In this document: piece by piece, positions 41,490-50,271 of the stretch
Layout: each line of letters opens with the position of its first letter
Position numbering within the stretch: position 1 is the first letter of the stretch
Origin: Photorhabdus noenieputensis
GTDB taxonomy: Bacteria > Pseudomonadota > Gammaproteobacteria > Enterobacterales > Enterobacteriaceae
Direction: 5' to 3'
Assembly (NCBI RefSeq): GCF_018448935.1
Contig: NZ_RCWC01000003.1
Coordinates: forward strand, 62,001-126,000
Length of the DNA stretch: 64,000 nucleotides
The notes under the pieces: generated by a model
The model's database searches: none
What the model was told of the DNA's origin: nothing
What the model saw: only the letters and a program-made list of their open reading frames with translations
Translations under genes and position numbers: made by a program

Positions 41490-42940
41490 TGCATTTAATC
41501 GATGAATTGCTCATTAACTATTCAAACAATTAAATAAAATCCGAATTCTCAATTTTAATAAGTTAAATTATCTAAATAAAAATATTAGATATATTTTTTG
41601 ATTTTATACGATCTATTAAACTTATAAATTTAAAATAACGATAAAAAATCCTATCCTGAGTCAAACTAACACCAAAAAAGACAGTTTTATCCCTGAGTAA
41701 TAAGTGTAAACAATAATCTTATTCTGAGATCCGTCATCTCCGCTTGTACGATAAAACAGATTAATTTTATGTAAAATTTGGTTGCAAAAAAGATACTGGT
41801 ATGATCACTTTTCGTTTAGATTTGTACTTTTTTTAACCTAAAGGCTTAACTAAAAATGTATACCACCACGTACAGATAACACTAACCATACAAAAATAGC
41901 ATAAAATACAGTAAGATAATGAATAAAAAAACAACTATAACAACATCTTATTGATTGTATAATAATCAATATCCAGCATGGAGATGGCCATAAAAATCGA
42001 TCTATTTCGACTTCTGACAACCCAAATAGCAGCAAAAAACATTAGAAAAATTTATCTAAATTCATGCCTCATAATATAATAATATGCAAAATCCTTCTAT
42101 TGATTACTTTATCTTTTTCATTTTTAATCTTCATGCTTTAAATTAAAAATTAATTAAATTTACATATTTTCAATATATATATTGAAAAAACATTAGGCAT
42201 TTTAAACTAATTGAATGTAATTTATTATCCTTAAGATCTGCTTTAAAACCCTATAAGAGATAAAAACCCATAAATGAAATTTTCAAATTACACAAATATA
42301 TAACCTTATTAAATATCTATCATAAATTAAATTACCAACCTTTATATAATACAATAAATTGATGGTTTACACATTAATATTTAAATAAAAAATACATACT
42401 ATTTTCGAACTCACATATTCTTATAATACAAACCAAATAAAATATTAAAAGTCATTCTTTTAATATTTCATTATTTCATGTGACATTTACGATCATCATC
42501 CCAAAAATATCATTTACACACATAAAAAACATAGCTAATGACGTCATTAATGTATACAATAGACATCATTTTTATATTATAAGAATAGATTAAATAATTA
42601 ACTGCACAGAAAAAAATAGTTAATTGAGATTTATTGGAAATATAATTCACAGGAATAAAAATCAATATCATTGCTAACCAAAATGATAAATTTAATAATT
42701 ATTGGTAACAGAAATACCATGATACTTCATAAAAAAATGGAAGAAATAGGATTTTGATAAGAAATTTATTTACCCATATAAATAGTAATGATAATTTTCC
42801 AAGTAATTATAATTATTCATCAAACATGACAGTTAATGCAACAATCGATTACAACCCAACCTAATCACAGAAAATACTCTCAGAACAAAGACGCTAAACC
42901 CAATAGTTCATCAAACAAGAAGGGAATATAGCTATCGAGA
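41490..42940. other. AT-rich gene-free stretch upstream of flhDC
   Basis: About 1.45 kb of very AT-rich DNA with stops in all frames. A 61-codon hydrophobic minus-strand frame (41850-42035) has no ribosome-binding site or recognisable homology. Probably decayed sequence continuing the mgtB relic to its right; a silenced (H-NS-like) region is possible but not shown. Confidence 0.5.
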
Positions 42941-42949
42941 ATCATTATC

Positions 42950-44110
42950 AATTATGTAATCGATAATACTGAAAATGTTCCTGTTTTTTGGGCAAAACAC
43001 ATCCTTTATACGCACAATATATGAACAAAAAATATCTGAGAAAGTAACAATTCAATACGCTAATCTGGCTAAAATAAAATTCGACAAACAGAATTTTTCA
43101 CTAAAAAAATAATCAATATCAATATATATATCCACACAACCAAAAATGATACAAGCTAGCTCTGCCAGTACTATAGAATATCCAATATTTTTAATACCTC
43201 ATTTATAATGTTCTTCTCAGGAACTGTTTAATCCATTTTATCCCAATATAAAAAAGCTAATAAATATCACTCATCAAATCTTGTACTAGTAAATGAATAT
43301 CGCTTACCAGAAAGAATGGAATAAAAGCTCTGATAATCAGCATGGAAAGAACATAACCAAAGTTCAAACTTACCGTTATATTCAAGCACTTGATAATCCT
43401 CTCGCTCTCTCTCTTCTCTTAACTACCCTTCATTTAACCCCCTTAAATTCTTACCAAGGCTGGTAATATCTATCGCTTTTTTTGCACTATCTGTACCCTT
43501 GCTAACAAAAACTCCCACATCAACAGATCTCAATACCATAGCATCATTAATGTTATCATCAAGAAACCAACCGAATGTCCGTTCTTTTGCAACACAGAGT
43601 CTTTACGATACATAGTTTACTAAATACCAATTTGATTTCATTTCTCAAGATTTCAGTAACCATCAGCTCTGTTTGTTAGAATGATAAAATAACTTTGAAT
43701 TCTAACCCTACATCATGACAAATCCTGATAGTAATAGCAGAGTTACCCTTGGTAAGAACTCTTGCTGCCTCTCCATTCTCTCTTAATACAGAAATAACAG
43801 AGACTACCCCCCTCTCTACTGGCTCAAGGAAAGTTAGCAACTCCTGTAATATCATCACTCGTTGCTCACCATAAAGATGACCAAAGTTTTTACTTTATCA
43901 TCGGATAAATATCGAACGGTTAAATTAATACTTTAAAATCTTGTCTGATGGTAACCATTGACTACTTCCATTATTTTTTCACGACATTCTCCATCAAGCA
44001 GAATTATTATCTATTTTACTCTTATATAAGAACAAACTTAGATCATTTCTTCTACTTATCCTTTGAAAATAATTGATATTTTCACTGAAAATCCTGAGCT
44101 GTAACGAGTA
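42950..44110 (-). pseudogene. mgtB: Decayed P-type Mg2+ ATPase (MgtB/MgtA type)
   Basis: Reading the minus strand in all frames recovers, in correct order, segments matching the MgtA/MgtB family. Near 43960-44000: EKIMEVVNGYHQ. At 43858-43676: LLTFLEPVERGVVSVISVL...ICHDVGLEF. At about 43580-43440: NINDAMVLRSVDVGVFVSKG, the GDGINDAPAL hinge with changed residues. At about 43400-43280: LNFGYVLSMLIIRAFIPFF, a membrane segment. At about 43050-43000: LLSQIFFVHIL. They are separated by stops and frame changes, and the hinge and TGDN residues are lost, so no active pump can be made. The N-terminal half is not found. Its position behind mgtC mirrors the mgtCB operon. Confidence 0.8.
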
Positions 44111-44790
44111 ACTGATGACAAACCAAATTAAATATCAACTCATCAATTTTTCTGTACCCGCGCATGATACCTATATCAGGTTTACTACGACTAAATTCTG
44201 GTATGAGAATAACAATGTTAACAATCAATCCAGCGACAATGACCAAGGCTAAGAATACCGTATCGAACGAATTTTACCCAGTGAAGCTATTAATCAACAA
44301 TACCATCTAAAACTATTACTGATATAAAGCAAATTTGTAATCAACCTGGCTTACGGCCAAACGTAACCTGAAATCTACAGTCAATGATAGATAATTGTAA
44401 CAATGGTAACTGTTTGACTAGTATCGCTTTCCATCTCTGCCTCAAATAGCACAAAAACCTGATCTCACCTGGTACAAGATATTCAATCAGTCATTCTCAG
44501 TAGCAAGAGCGGCAAAACTACAACAAAGTACTGTCATTACCGTTAATCACAAACTTCACAACTTTGTTTATAATTTATCCTTGCCAAAATCACCTGCGTA
44601 TAAATAAAAGCATCACGGGCGAAATATTCACCTTAATTATTCAGAAAATAGTGCTAAATAGTTTCTTAATTACACGTTGCCTAACCGTGAAAACACACCA
44701 TAGGCAACGCTTTATTTGTTTCTTATGACGAAGCACCATCCGTCAATGACGATTCTTTATCAAACTAGTGATTGCTGCTTTATATAAAAG
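44111..44790. other. Gene-free stretch between the mgtB relic and mgtC
   Basis: About 680 bases. The N-terminal half of the ATPase would be expected here but I cannot recognise it on the minus strand. On the plus strand some protein-like but broken frames appear (for example KFWYENNNVNNQSSDNDQG near 44190-44250 and TWYKIFNQSFSVARAAKLQQ near 44470-44530). These suggest a second degraded gene of unknown type. Confidence 0.35.
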
Positions 44791-44794
44791 ATTT

Positions 44795-45493
44795 TCAGAT
44801 AGGTGGTTCAGAAGCAATTTTCCAGTTTATTGAGCTAACGCTCTTTTCCAGACTGATACGACAAACAATTGCTTCTATCTCTTTTTGCTCCGCCAGTGTT
44901 GCTAACACTTCAGCACGTACTTCAAATTTTCCAGGTTGAACCCTATCAGGGAAACTCAGTGATTGTAACCTCACAGCTACTCCATTGAGAGCCTGTAATA
45001 CCAAAGTTCTCACCAGAATTTCGTCATCACTGTCACACACTATGTGAATTTTATAACACTGCACCTGATCAATGGTCTGCTGCCTGGGTTGTAAATTAAT
45101 TCGTTGAGCAGCTTCACGTAACAATATATTTGCGCAAAGAATAATCGCGGTTGCTATCGCGGCTAGCCAATATTGCCCAAGGCCACACAACACGCCAATT
45201 CCAGCAGAGCACCATAGCGTTGCTGCGGTATTTAATCCACGAATATTCATACCTTCCCGCATAATGACACCCGCTCCGAGGAAACCAATGCCTGAAACAA
45301 CTTGTGCAGCAATACGTCCGGCACTATCGGGTGAAGTTGTTATTGAACTGAGGATAAAAACTGCTGCGCCGGTCGCAACTAATGCATTGGTTCTTAAACC
45401 TGCCATACGTTGGCGCCATTGGCGCTCAGCACCAATTAATGCGCCAAAGCACATAGCCGATAATAAATGAAAGACAAAAGGAGTTATTAACAT
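44795..45493 (-). CDS. mgtC: MgtC virulence/magnesium-limitation membrane protein
   Basis: 232 residues, matching Salmonella MgtC in length and across the N-terminal half (GAERQWRQRMAGLRTNALVA, GFLGAGVIMREGMNIRGLNTAATLWCSA). Five membrane segments in residues 1-145, then a cytoplasmic ACT-like domain. In known systems MgtC inhibits the F1Fo ATP synthase and supports survival in low Mg2+ and inside host cells. The start is the ATG at 45493, behind GGAG with 6-base spacing; the longer in-frame ATG at 45535 lacks a good site. Its usual partner mgtB is a pseudogene here. A leader with a hairpin and a Pro-containing mini-ORF lies upstream. Confidence 0.92.
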   Translation of the reverse strand: MLITPFVFHLLSAMCFGALIGAERQWRQRMAGLRTNALVATGAAVFILSSITTSPDSAGRIAAQVVSGIGFLGAGVIMREGMNIRGLNTAATLWCSAGIGVLCGLGQYWLAAIATAIILCANILLREAAQRINLQPRQQTIDQVQCYKIHIVCDSDDEILVRTLVLQALNGVAVRLQSLSFPDRVQPGKFEVRAEVLATLAEQKEIEAIVCRISLEKSVSSINWKIASEPPI

Positions 45494-45578
45494 GACATTC
45501 TCCATACAGCTAAATGGATAAATAATCATGTGCATTTATTTTGCACACAGAAATGTATGCTGAATGTTTAATTCAGCC

Positions 45579-45629
45579 CTATTTTCTGTCCATACCAGGA
45601 GGTAACAACGCGTAAATATATAACAGCAT
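45579..45629 (-). CDS. Possible leader peptide of mgtC (16 residues, Pro-Pro)
   Basis: Mini-ORF in the mgtC leader, 16 codons, beginning MLLYIYALLPPG and ending at 45579, 85 bases before mgtC. Tandem Pro codons recall the proline-sensing leader ORFs reported for mgtC in Salmonella, though the sequence is different. Its CCTCC stretch could pair with the GGAG site of mgtC. No strong ribosome-binding site of its own; speculative. Confidence 0.3.
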   Translation of the reverse strand: MLLYIYALLPPGMDRK

Positions 45630-45735
45630 AATAAAAACCCAATATACTATCCTGACTACTTGATTAAGTACCGGATAACGCTATTTTTTGAGTAAGTACA
45701 GCTCAGATATTTTGAGTGGTACTGCCCGCTTTATT

Positions 45736-45774
45736 CGGCAAGCAGCAAATCGGAAGGAAATGAACAGCTTGCCG
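45736..45774. promoter_or_regulatory. Hairpin in the mgtC upstream region
   Basis: Stem CGGCAAGC (45736-45743) / GCTTGCCG (45767-45774), followed by TTTTAT on the plus strand. It may be part of the structured mgtC leader (minus strand) or a terminator for plus-strand transcripts. Confidence 0.4.
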
Positions 45775-45892
45775 TTTTATTGTCTATTTAACTGAAAATT
45801 TTGACTGTCCAATGGGTTATCTCTCCAACGAAATTTGGACGAAGTATAATCAGGAGTAATCAATAAGTAAAGAAAGATATGACTCTAACCAA

Positions 45893-45929
45893 CAAAAAGC
45901 CCACCGCTATAGAAAATAGCGACGGGCTT
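45893..45929 (-). terminator. Intrinsic terminator of the cold-shock gene
   Basis: On the minus strand a 14-bp stem with two imperfect positions (AAGCCCGTCGCTAT / ATAGCGGTGGGCTT) is followed by TTTTT, 20 bases after the csp stop. Confidence 0.85.
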
Positions 45930-45947
45930 AAAAAATCATCCAAGCAA

Positions 45948-46160
45948 TCAGATAGCTGTTACGTTTGCTGCCGCTGGACCTTTAGCACCATTTTCAATGG
46001 TGAATTCTACGTTCTGGCCTTCTGCCAAAGTTTTGAAACCGTTACCCTGAATGGCAGAGAAGTGAACGAATACGTCTTTGCTACCGTCAGCTGGGGTGAT
46101 GAAACCGAAGCCTTTAGATTCGTTGAACCACTTCACTTGACCTTTCATTTTGTCAGACAT
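45948..46160 (-). CDS. Cold-shock-family RNA chaperone (CspC/CspE type)
   Basis: 70-residue single cold-shock domain, [20 protein letters not shown]..., with RNP1 (KGFGFITP) and RNP2 (DVFVHFSAI). It binds single-stranded RNA and DNA and acts as antiterminator/RNA chaperone. The sequence is closest to enteric CspC and CspE rather than cold-induced CspA. The start is ATG 46160 behind AGGAAAG; upstream in-frame codons are leader. Confidence 0.93.
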   Translation of the reverse strand: MSDKMKGQVKWFNESKGFGFITPADGSKDVFVHFSAIQGNGFKTLAEGQNVEFTIENGAKGPAAANVTAI

Positions 46161-46205
46161 TGTGACTTTCCTATATATCAAAAAAATTTTGCCACCATTG
46201 GGCAT

Positions 46206-46643
46206 GTATTGGCCAGTTATATCAGCTATTACTTATGGAGGCACTAAGAAGGAAACGCGTCAACAAAGGCTATCTGAGGATAACACTTACACATAACTCA
46301 TTAACTCAAGATGTCGTACATAAAGTAGGTCTGTTTATCAGGCCGGCTGCATTAACTCATGATAGAAAAGGAATAGCAACCTTTTTATGCATTGGTGTTT
46401 TAAAAAAAATATTTATGCTCATTATTAAAGCAACAACTAAACAAATAATGTCATTAGTTATAAATTTTTTTGATTTATTCAACCTTTATCTTAATGAAAG
46501 CGTTAGAGTTAATCTTAGTCAATAACAGTTGGCAGATTAAAATAAAACAACTGATCTACGTAAGATAACCTCCCCCATGCTAACCTTAAGAATAAATAGC
46601 GATGAAAATATTTCATTTTCCCTTTGCTTAATCAGGTCAATAT
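46206..46643. other. Intergenic region between csp and ylaC
   Basis: Holds the csp 5' leader (right to left) and the ylaC promoter. A 96-codon plus-strand frame (46235-46525) is AT-rich and has no ribosome-binding site; not called. Confidence 0.5.
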
Positions 46644-47150
46644 ATGAATATCATTAAACAGATACTGATTCAGGATCTTGAACGAATCAACATTGAAGAG
46701 CAACGTGATGGTAAACCTCGTTTTAACAGCCAGTTTATCAGTAACCATCCTTATCTTTGCCTAGCTATGCTGGTATCCTACCTGCTTCTCGCGTCACTTA
46801 TCTGGTACGCCCCATATTTTAGTTTATTTTCACTGCTAGCTTTTACAGTACTCTTCATTATTATGTCAGCGGTTTTATTATTCGAAATCAAACCAGTGTA
46901 TCGGTTTGATGATATCGGCGTACTTGATCTACGAGTATGTTACAACGGTGAATGGTTCGTCAGCGAAAGAATCTCAGATTGCGCAATCAAAGATCTTTGT
47001 TCTCATCCCCATGTTCCATTAGCAATAAAAGATGAAATCAAACGTATTGTGCACATGAAAGGTGAAATTCATTTTTATGATGTTTATATCATAGCATTTC
47101 CTGAACAAGCACATATCACAACACCGTTACCGATCATGGGTAGTCGATAA
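46644..47150 (+). CDS. ylaC: YlaC-family inner membrane protein
   Basis: 168 residues. Cytoplasmic N-terminus with the family's RDGKPRFNSQFI motif, two membrane segments (about residues 35-55 and 58-80), and a conserved C-terminal part (YRFDDIGVLDLRVCYNGEWF, MKGEIHFYDVY). Homologous along its length to E. coli YlaC. Function unknown. Confidence 0.85.
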   Translation: MNIIKQILIQDLERINIEEQRDGKPRFNSQFISNHPYLCLAMLVSYLLLASLIWYAPYFSLFSLLAFTVLFIIMSAVLLFEIKPVYRFDDIGVLDLRVCYNGEWFVSERISDCAIKDLCSHPHVPLAIKDEIKRIVHMKGEIHFYDVYIIAFPEQAHITTPLPIMGSR

Positions 47151-47243
47151 TGAACAAAGATACTCAATTTCAGTAAAATAGCATAGTTATAAGGCAATGT
47201 GCTCATATGACAAGCAAATAATAAAATAGTAAGCTTTTTGGCG

Positions 47244-47272
47244 TTGACAGCATTTCAATTGATCGCTAGTAT
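47244..47272 (+). promoter_or_regulatory. Promoter of tRNA-Asn copy 1
   Basis: TTGACA (47244-47249), 17-base spacer, TAGTAT (47267-47272), followed by a GC-rich discriminator (CGCCCCG) as in stringently controlled stable-RNA promoters. Confidence 0.85.
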
Positions 47273-47294
47273 TCGCCCCGTTCCCAAGAACGAT

Positions 47295-47370
47295 TCCTCC
47301 ATAGTTCAGTCGGTAGAACGGCGGACTGTTAATCCGTATGTCACTGGTTCAAGTCCAGTTGGAGGAGCCA
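47295..47370 (+). tRNA. tRNA-Asn(GTT), copy 1
   Basis: 76 bases with encoded CCA. Anticodon loop CTGTTAA (GTT), D-loop AGTCGGTAGA, T-arm GGTTCAAGTCC and acceptor pairing TCCTCCA/TGGAGGA. It differs from copies 2 and 4 at one T-loop position (A in place of G; shared with copy 3). Confidence 0.97.
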
Positions 47371-47450
47371 AATTCAAATTTGGAGATGCTAAAGAGAATC
47401 TCTAGTATGCATGAGATAGCTAGTATACAAAAAACGGTTAACATGCAAGA

Positions 47451-47478
47451 AAAGCCCAATATGAATTGGGCTTTTTTC
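47451..47478 (+). terminator. Terminator after tRNA-Asn copy 1
   Basis: Stem AAGCCCAAT / ATTGGGCTT with a 4-base loop and a six-T tail. Confidence 0.85.
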
Positions 47479-47514
47479 TATGCAAGCAACAAACATTCGC
47501 GAGCACCAAGCCGA

Positions 47515-48591
47515 TTAGTCCAGAACTACTTTGTAAATTTTCTCTTTAGATTTATGCAATATATTCACTTCACCAACAAATGATATTTCGTAATGAATTT
47601 TTACCTGACCATTACCTATATAATTAAAGAAATCAATTCCACCCGGTTGACCATCAGCATTTTTTTCAGGATTAATTACAGCCAATTTGAAAACATTATC
47701 TTCACTACTTTGTAAAGAATCTATCTTTAATACTAACTCCCCTGTATCCCGATCGTCAGCAGAATATCCTCTTATATGTACTGTACCTTTTTTCAATTGT
47801 TTCTCTTTAAGTTTAACATCACTGACCGAAATATTGATGTCATACTCAATAATACTTTCACCAATTGGTCGCCCCCTATTTTCATCATACTCTTCAATGT
47901 AAGGTACTTCCAAATCGCGACGGACCTGAACCGTCTCAGAATCTTCATCAAGCTCTACAAGCACACGCTGAATAGCAGAAAATCTAGCAGCACCGCTTTC
48001 GCTAATAGTATAATAAAGGCTATCATGCTTACCTTCAGTAAGGAGAACATCTTTTACCGGCAAGCTACGAATATCACCGCTATTTTGCACACCAGGAACA
48101 ACTTCAACATTATCATTATCAAAAACAAATTTCAGCTCATGTTTATCTAATATATTGGAATCAGTGAAAAGTACTTTAACTCCTGCTTTTATATCATCAC
48201 CACTAATGACATTATCATAATACGCTGGATATACAGGTGCTACCAATCCTACAGATTTCAATTTAAATCGATTCAGAACCGCTTTCGCTACCACACCACC
48301 ACTCGCATCCGTTACTTCAGCCTCAAAACCTATTGTGGCGTTAACCTTCTGATCTGTTTTAATTTTTACTAATATTTCAAATGCTCTACTAACAGGATTG
48401 AATGCGTTATCGCTATTTACAACTTCATATTCGCCCTCATTCAAGCCATTCACTACAATTTTACTTTTGTAAGTATCTAATGGTACAGAACCATCATCAT
48501 CCTGTAGAACGACAAATAACCGCAATGGAACATTAAACCAATCTTTATGCGAAACCCAGTTAGCGACATCAGTATTAATTAAAAACTTCAT
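47515..48591 (-). CDS. Orphan 358-residue protein inserted in the tRNA-Asn array
   Basis: Not recognised. An acidic, soluble-looking protein with no signal peptide or membrane segment, made mostly of predicted strands with spaced beta-sandwich-like stretches (VPLRLFVVLQDDDGS, GEYEVVNSD, KIHYEISFVGEVNI). It has a good ribosome-binding site (GAGGAAAAG) before ATG 48591. It points against the tRNAs and lies between copies 1 and 2, while copies 2-4 are only about 300 bases apart, which suggests an insertion at this tRNA locus. No integrase or att repeat is visible beyond the tRNA repeats themselves. Confidence 0.7.
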   Translation of the reverse strand: MKFLINTDVANWVSHKDWFNVPLRLFVVLQDDDGSVPLDTYKSKIVVNGLNEGEYEVVNSDNAFNPVSRAFEILVKIKTDQKVNATIGFEAEVTDASGGVVAKAVLNRFKLKSVGLVAPVYPAYYDNVISGDDIKAGVKVLFTDSNILDKHELKFVFDNDNVEVVPGVQNSGDIRSLPVKDVLLTEGKHDSLYYTISESGAARFSAIQRVLVELDEDSETVQVRRDLEVPYIEEYDENRGRPIGESIIEYDINISVSDVKLKEKQLKKGTVHIRGYSADDRDTGELVLKIDSLQSSEDNVFKLAVINPEKNADGQPGGIDFFNYIGNGQVKIHYEISFVGEVNILHKSKEKIYKVVLD

Positions 48592-49146
48592 GACTTTTCC
48601 TCATATCTTTATAAAAATCACTAGAAAATTAGCCATTGCTTTCGAAGGAAATATTATTTACCGATTTTATATTCAAAATTATTTACACCTCCTTATTAAT
48701 CATTTTATAATATTTAAAATCTTAATATTCAGGTTTTCAATACTTACTGAAACAACTTTTATTTATTTCATTTTATACACATATGAAAATATATTATTAA
48801 ATTGAGAATACCTTAGTATATTAGCAGTAAATGAGATTTCATTATCAATGGCAAACTCTTTAATATCCTCTTTGGTTTGGATTAATATCATACATACCAA
48901 ATCAGAGTTCAGATAACAAATTACTTTTTCAGTTAAGAATTATAGACCAGTAAATCAGCTAATAAATATCAAAATACAATAAGCACTCTATTAAAACAGA
49001 TAAAATAGGAAAATTATCATAAAATACAAAGCCATTTGGGAAAATTAGAATAAAATCACCTGGTATATACTTGATCATATTTTTAATGTTTATGATTAAT
49101 TATTTTCTAAATAAAAAACATAGATGATATTTTCACCATCCAATTA
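48592..49146. other. AT-rich region upstream of the orphan gene
   Basis: About 550 bases with no recognisable gene. It presumably contains the promoter of the 358-residue gene. Confidence 0.5.
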
Positions 49147-49263
49147 TCATAGATAAATATCAGTTAATTCTCTCATTTCCTGAACTGAAAAATTTAATTG
49201 CCTAAAAAATGGTAAAAAAATATCATTTTGAACATCAGTTAACCAATCAAACTCAATTTTCAT
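49147..49263 (-). CDS. Possible 38-residue ORF next to tRNA-Asn copy 2
   Basis: ATG at 49263 behind AAAGGGC (about 5 bases) opens 38 codons (MKIEFDWLTDVQNDIFLPFF...). The composition is protein-like and amphipathic. It sits back-to-back with the copy-2 promoter. It may be a real small gene or the N-terminal relic of a gene delivered with the neighbouring orphan. Confidence 0.3.
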   Translation of the reverse strand: MKIEFDWLTDVQNDIFLPFFRQLNFSVQEMRELTDIYL

Positions 49264-49272
49264 TTTTGCCCT

Positions 49273-49301
49273 TTGACAAGCCCAAAATACCCAGATATTA
49301 T
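49273..49301 (+). promoter_or_regulatory. Promoter of tRNA-Asn copy 2
   Basis: TTGACA, 17-base spacer, TATTAT, then CGCCTCG discriminator. Confidence 0.85.
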
Positions 49302-49323
49302 TCGCCTCGTTGTCAAGGACAAT

Positions 49324-49399
49324 TCCTCCATAGTTCAGTCGGTAGAACGGCGGACTGTTAATCCGTATGTCACTGGTTCGAGTCCAGTTGGAGGAGCCA
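49324..49399 (+). tRNA. tRNA-Asn(GTT), copy 2
   Basis: 76 bases with CCA, GTT anticodon, T-loop GGTTCGAGTCC. Identical to copy 4. Confidence 0.97.
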
Positions 49400-49409
49400 A
49401 ATTCATAAG

Positions 49410-49437
49410 AAGCCCGCCCAGTGCGGGCTTTTTTTAT
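49410..49437 (+). terminator. Terminator after tRNA-Asn copy 2
   Basis: Stem AGCCCGC / GCGGGCT followed by at least seven T. Confidence 0.85.
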
Positions 49438-49593
49438 TCCTAAATTCCACCATTTGCTTACAACGTAATATAATAATTCTGACCAACCCGCTTCCTATAG
49501 CATATATCTCCAGCAAATACCCCTTATTCGGCATAAAAACAGATCAATAAGTTTAGTTTGTCAGCAAACAAACCATTTTTGTTATTTTCCGCT

Positions 49594-49622
49594 TTGACAA
49601 AGCAAAAACATACCGTTAATAT
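49594..49622 (+). promoter_or_regulatory. Promoter of tRNA-Asn copy 3
   Basis: TTGACA, 17-base spacer, TAATAT, then GCACCCCG discriminator. Confidence 0.85.
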
Positions 49623-49642
49623 GCACCCCGTTGTTGAGGAGT

Positions 49643-49718
49643 TCCTCCATAGTTCAGTCGGTAGAACGGCGGACTGTTAATCCGTATGTCACTGGTTCAA
49701 GTCCAGTTGGAGGAGCCA
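49643..49718 (+). tRNA. tRNA-Asn(GTT), copy 3
   Basis: 76 bases with CCA and GTT anticodon. T-loop GGTTCAAGTCC as in copy 1. Confidence 0.97.
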
Positions 49719-49725
49719 AATTATG

Positions 49726-49752
49726 AAAATCCCGCTTAGTGCGGGATTTTTG
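49726..49752 (+). terminator. Terminator after tRNA-Asn copy 3
   Basis: Stem AAATCCCGC / GCGGGATTT with a short TTAGT-type loop and T tail. Confidence 0.8.
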
Positions 49753-49928
49753 CTATTGTGACCTCTCTACTTAGTTCTCCACCACTATTTGCTCACAGCA
49801 TAAGCACAGTAATTCTATTCAACTTACTTTAATGGAATAAAATTCCATCAACCCTCAATTAATTAGCATAAAAACATAACAACAAGTGCATTTTGTCAGC
49901 AAACAAACTATTTTTATCATTTTCTACT

Positions 49929-49957
49929 TTGACAAAGCCGAAGCATATCACTAATAT
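49929..49957 (+). promoter_or_regulatory. Promoter of tRNA-Asn copy 4
   Basis: TTGACA, 17-base spacer, TAATAT, then CGCCTCG discriminator. The upstream 60 bases closely resemble those of copy 3. Confidence 0.85.
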
Positions 49958-49977
49958 ACGCCTCGTTGTGAAGGAGT

Positions 49978-50053
49978 TCCTCCATAGTTCAGTCGGTAGA
50001 ACGGCGGACTGTTAATCCGTATGTCACTGGTTCGAGTCCAGTTGGAGGAGCCA
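49978..50053 (+). tRNA. tRNA-Asn(GTT), copy 4
   Basis: 76 bases with CCA and GTT anticodon. No clear terminator hairpin follows, only a T-rich run (TTTCTTTTTT). Confidence 0.97.
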
Positions 50054-50271
50054 ACTTCATTTCTTTTTTACCCTCATATTTCAATTTTTCCTTTGTTATA
50101 AGAAAATCCACCTCTGATTACCCTAACCTAGTTGATTTAGCTGATAATTTTGCTAAAAATTATATTCATTAATAGCTATTCGACCATTTTAGCTTTATCA
50201 TCCATTCCCGGCCTGAATATGCTGAACTCAGCATCTTTCGTTCCTATCATATATACTGGAGCCGGTTTCTC

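Noticed and set aside
44150..44350. Possible KdgM-like porin relic on the plus strand
   Set aside because: Some beta-barrel-like residues but no alignable motif; identity not supportable.
47295..50053. CRISPR-like array from the regularly spaced 76-bp repeats
   Set aside because: The repeats are complete tRNA-Asn genes with promoters and terminators; no short direct repeats or cas genes are present.
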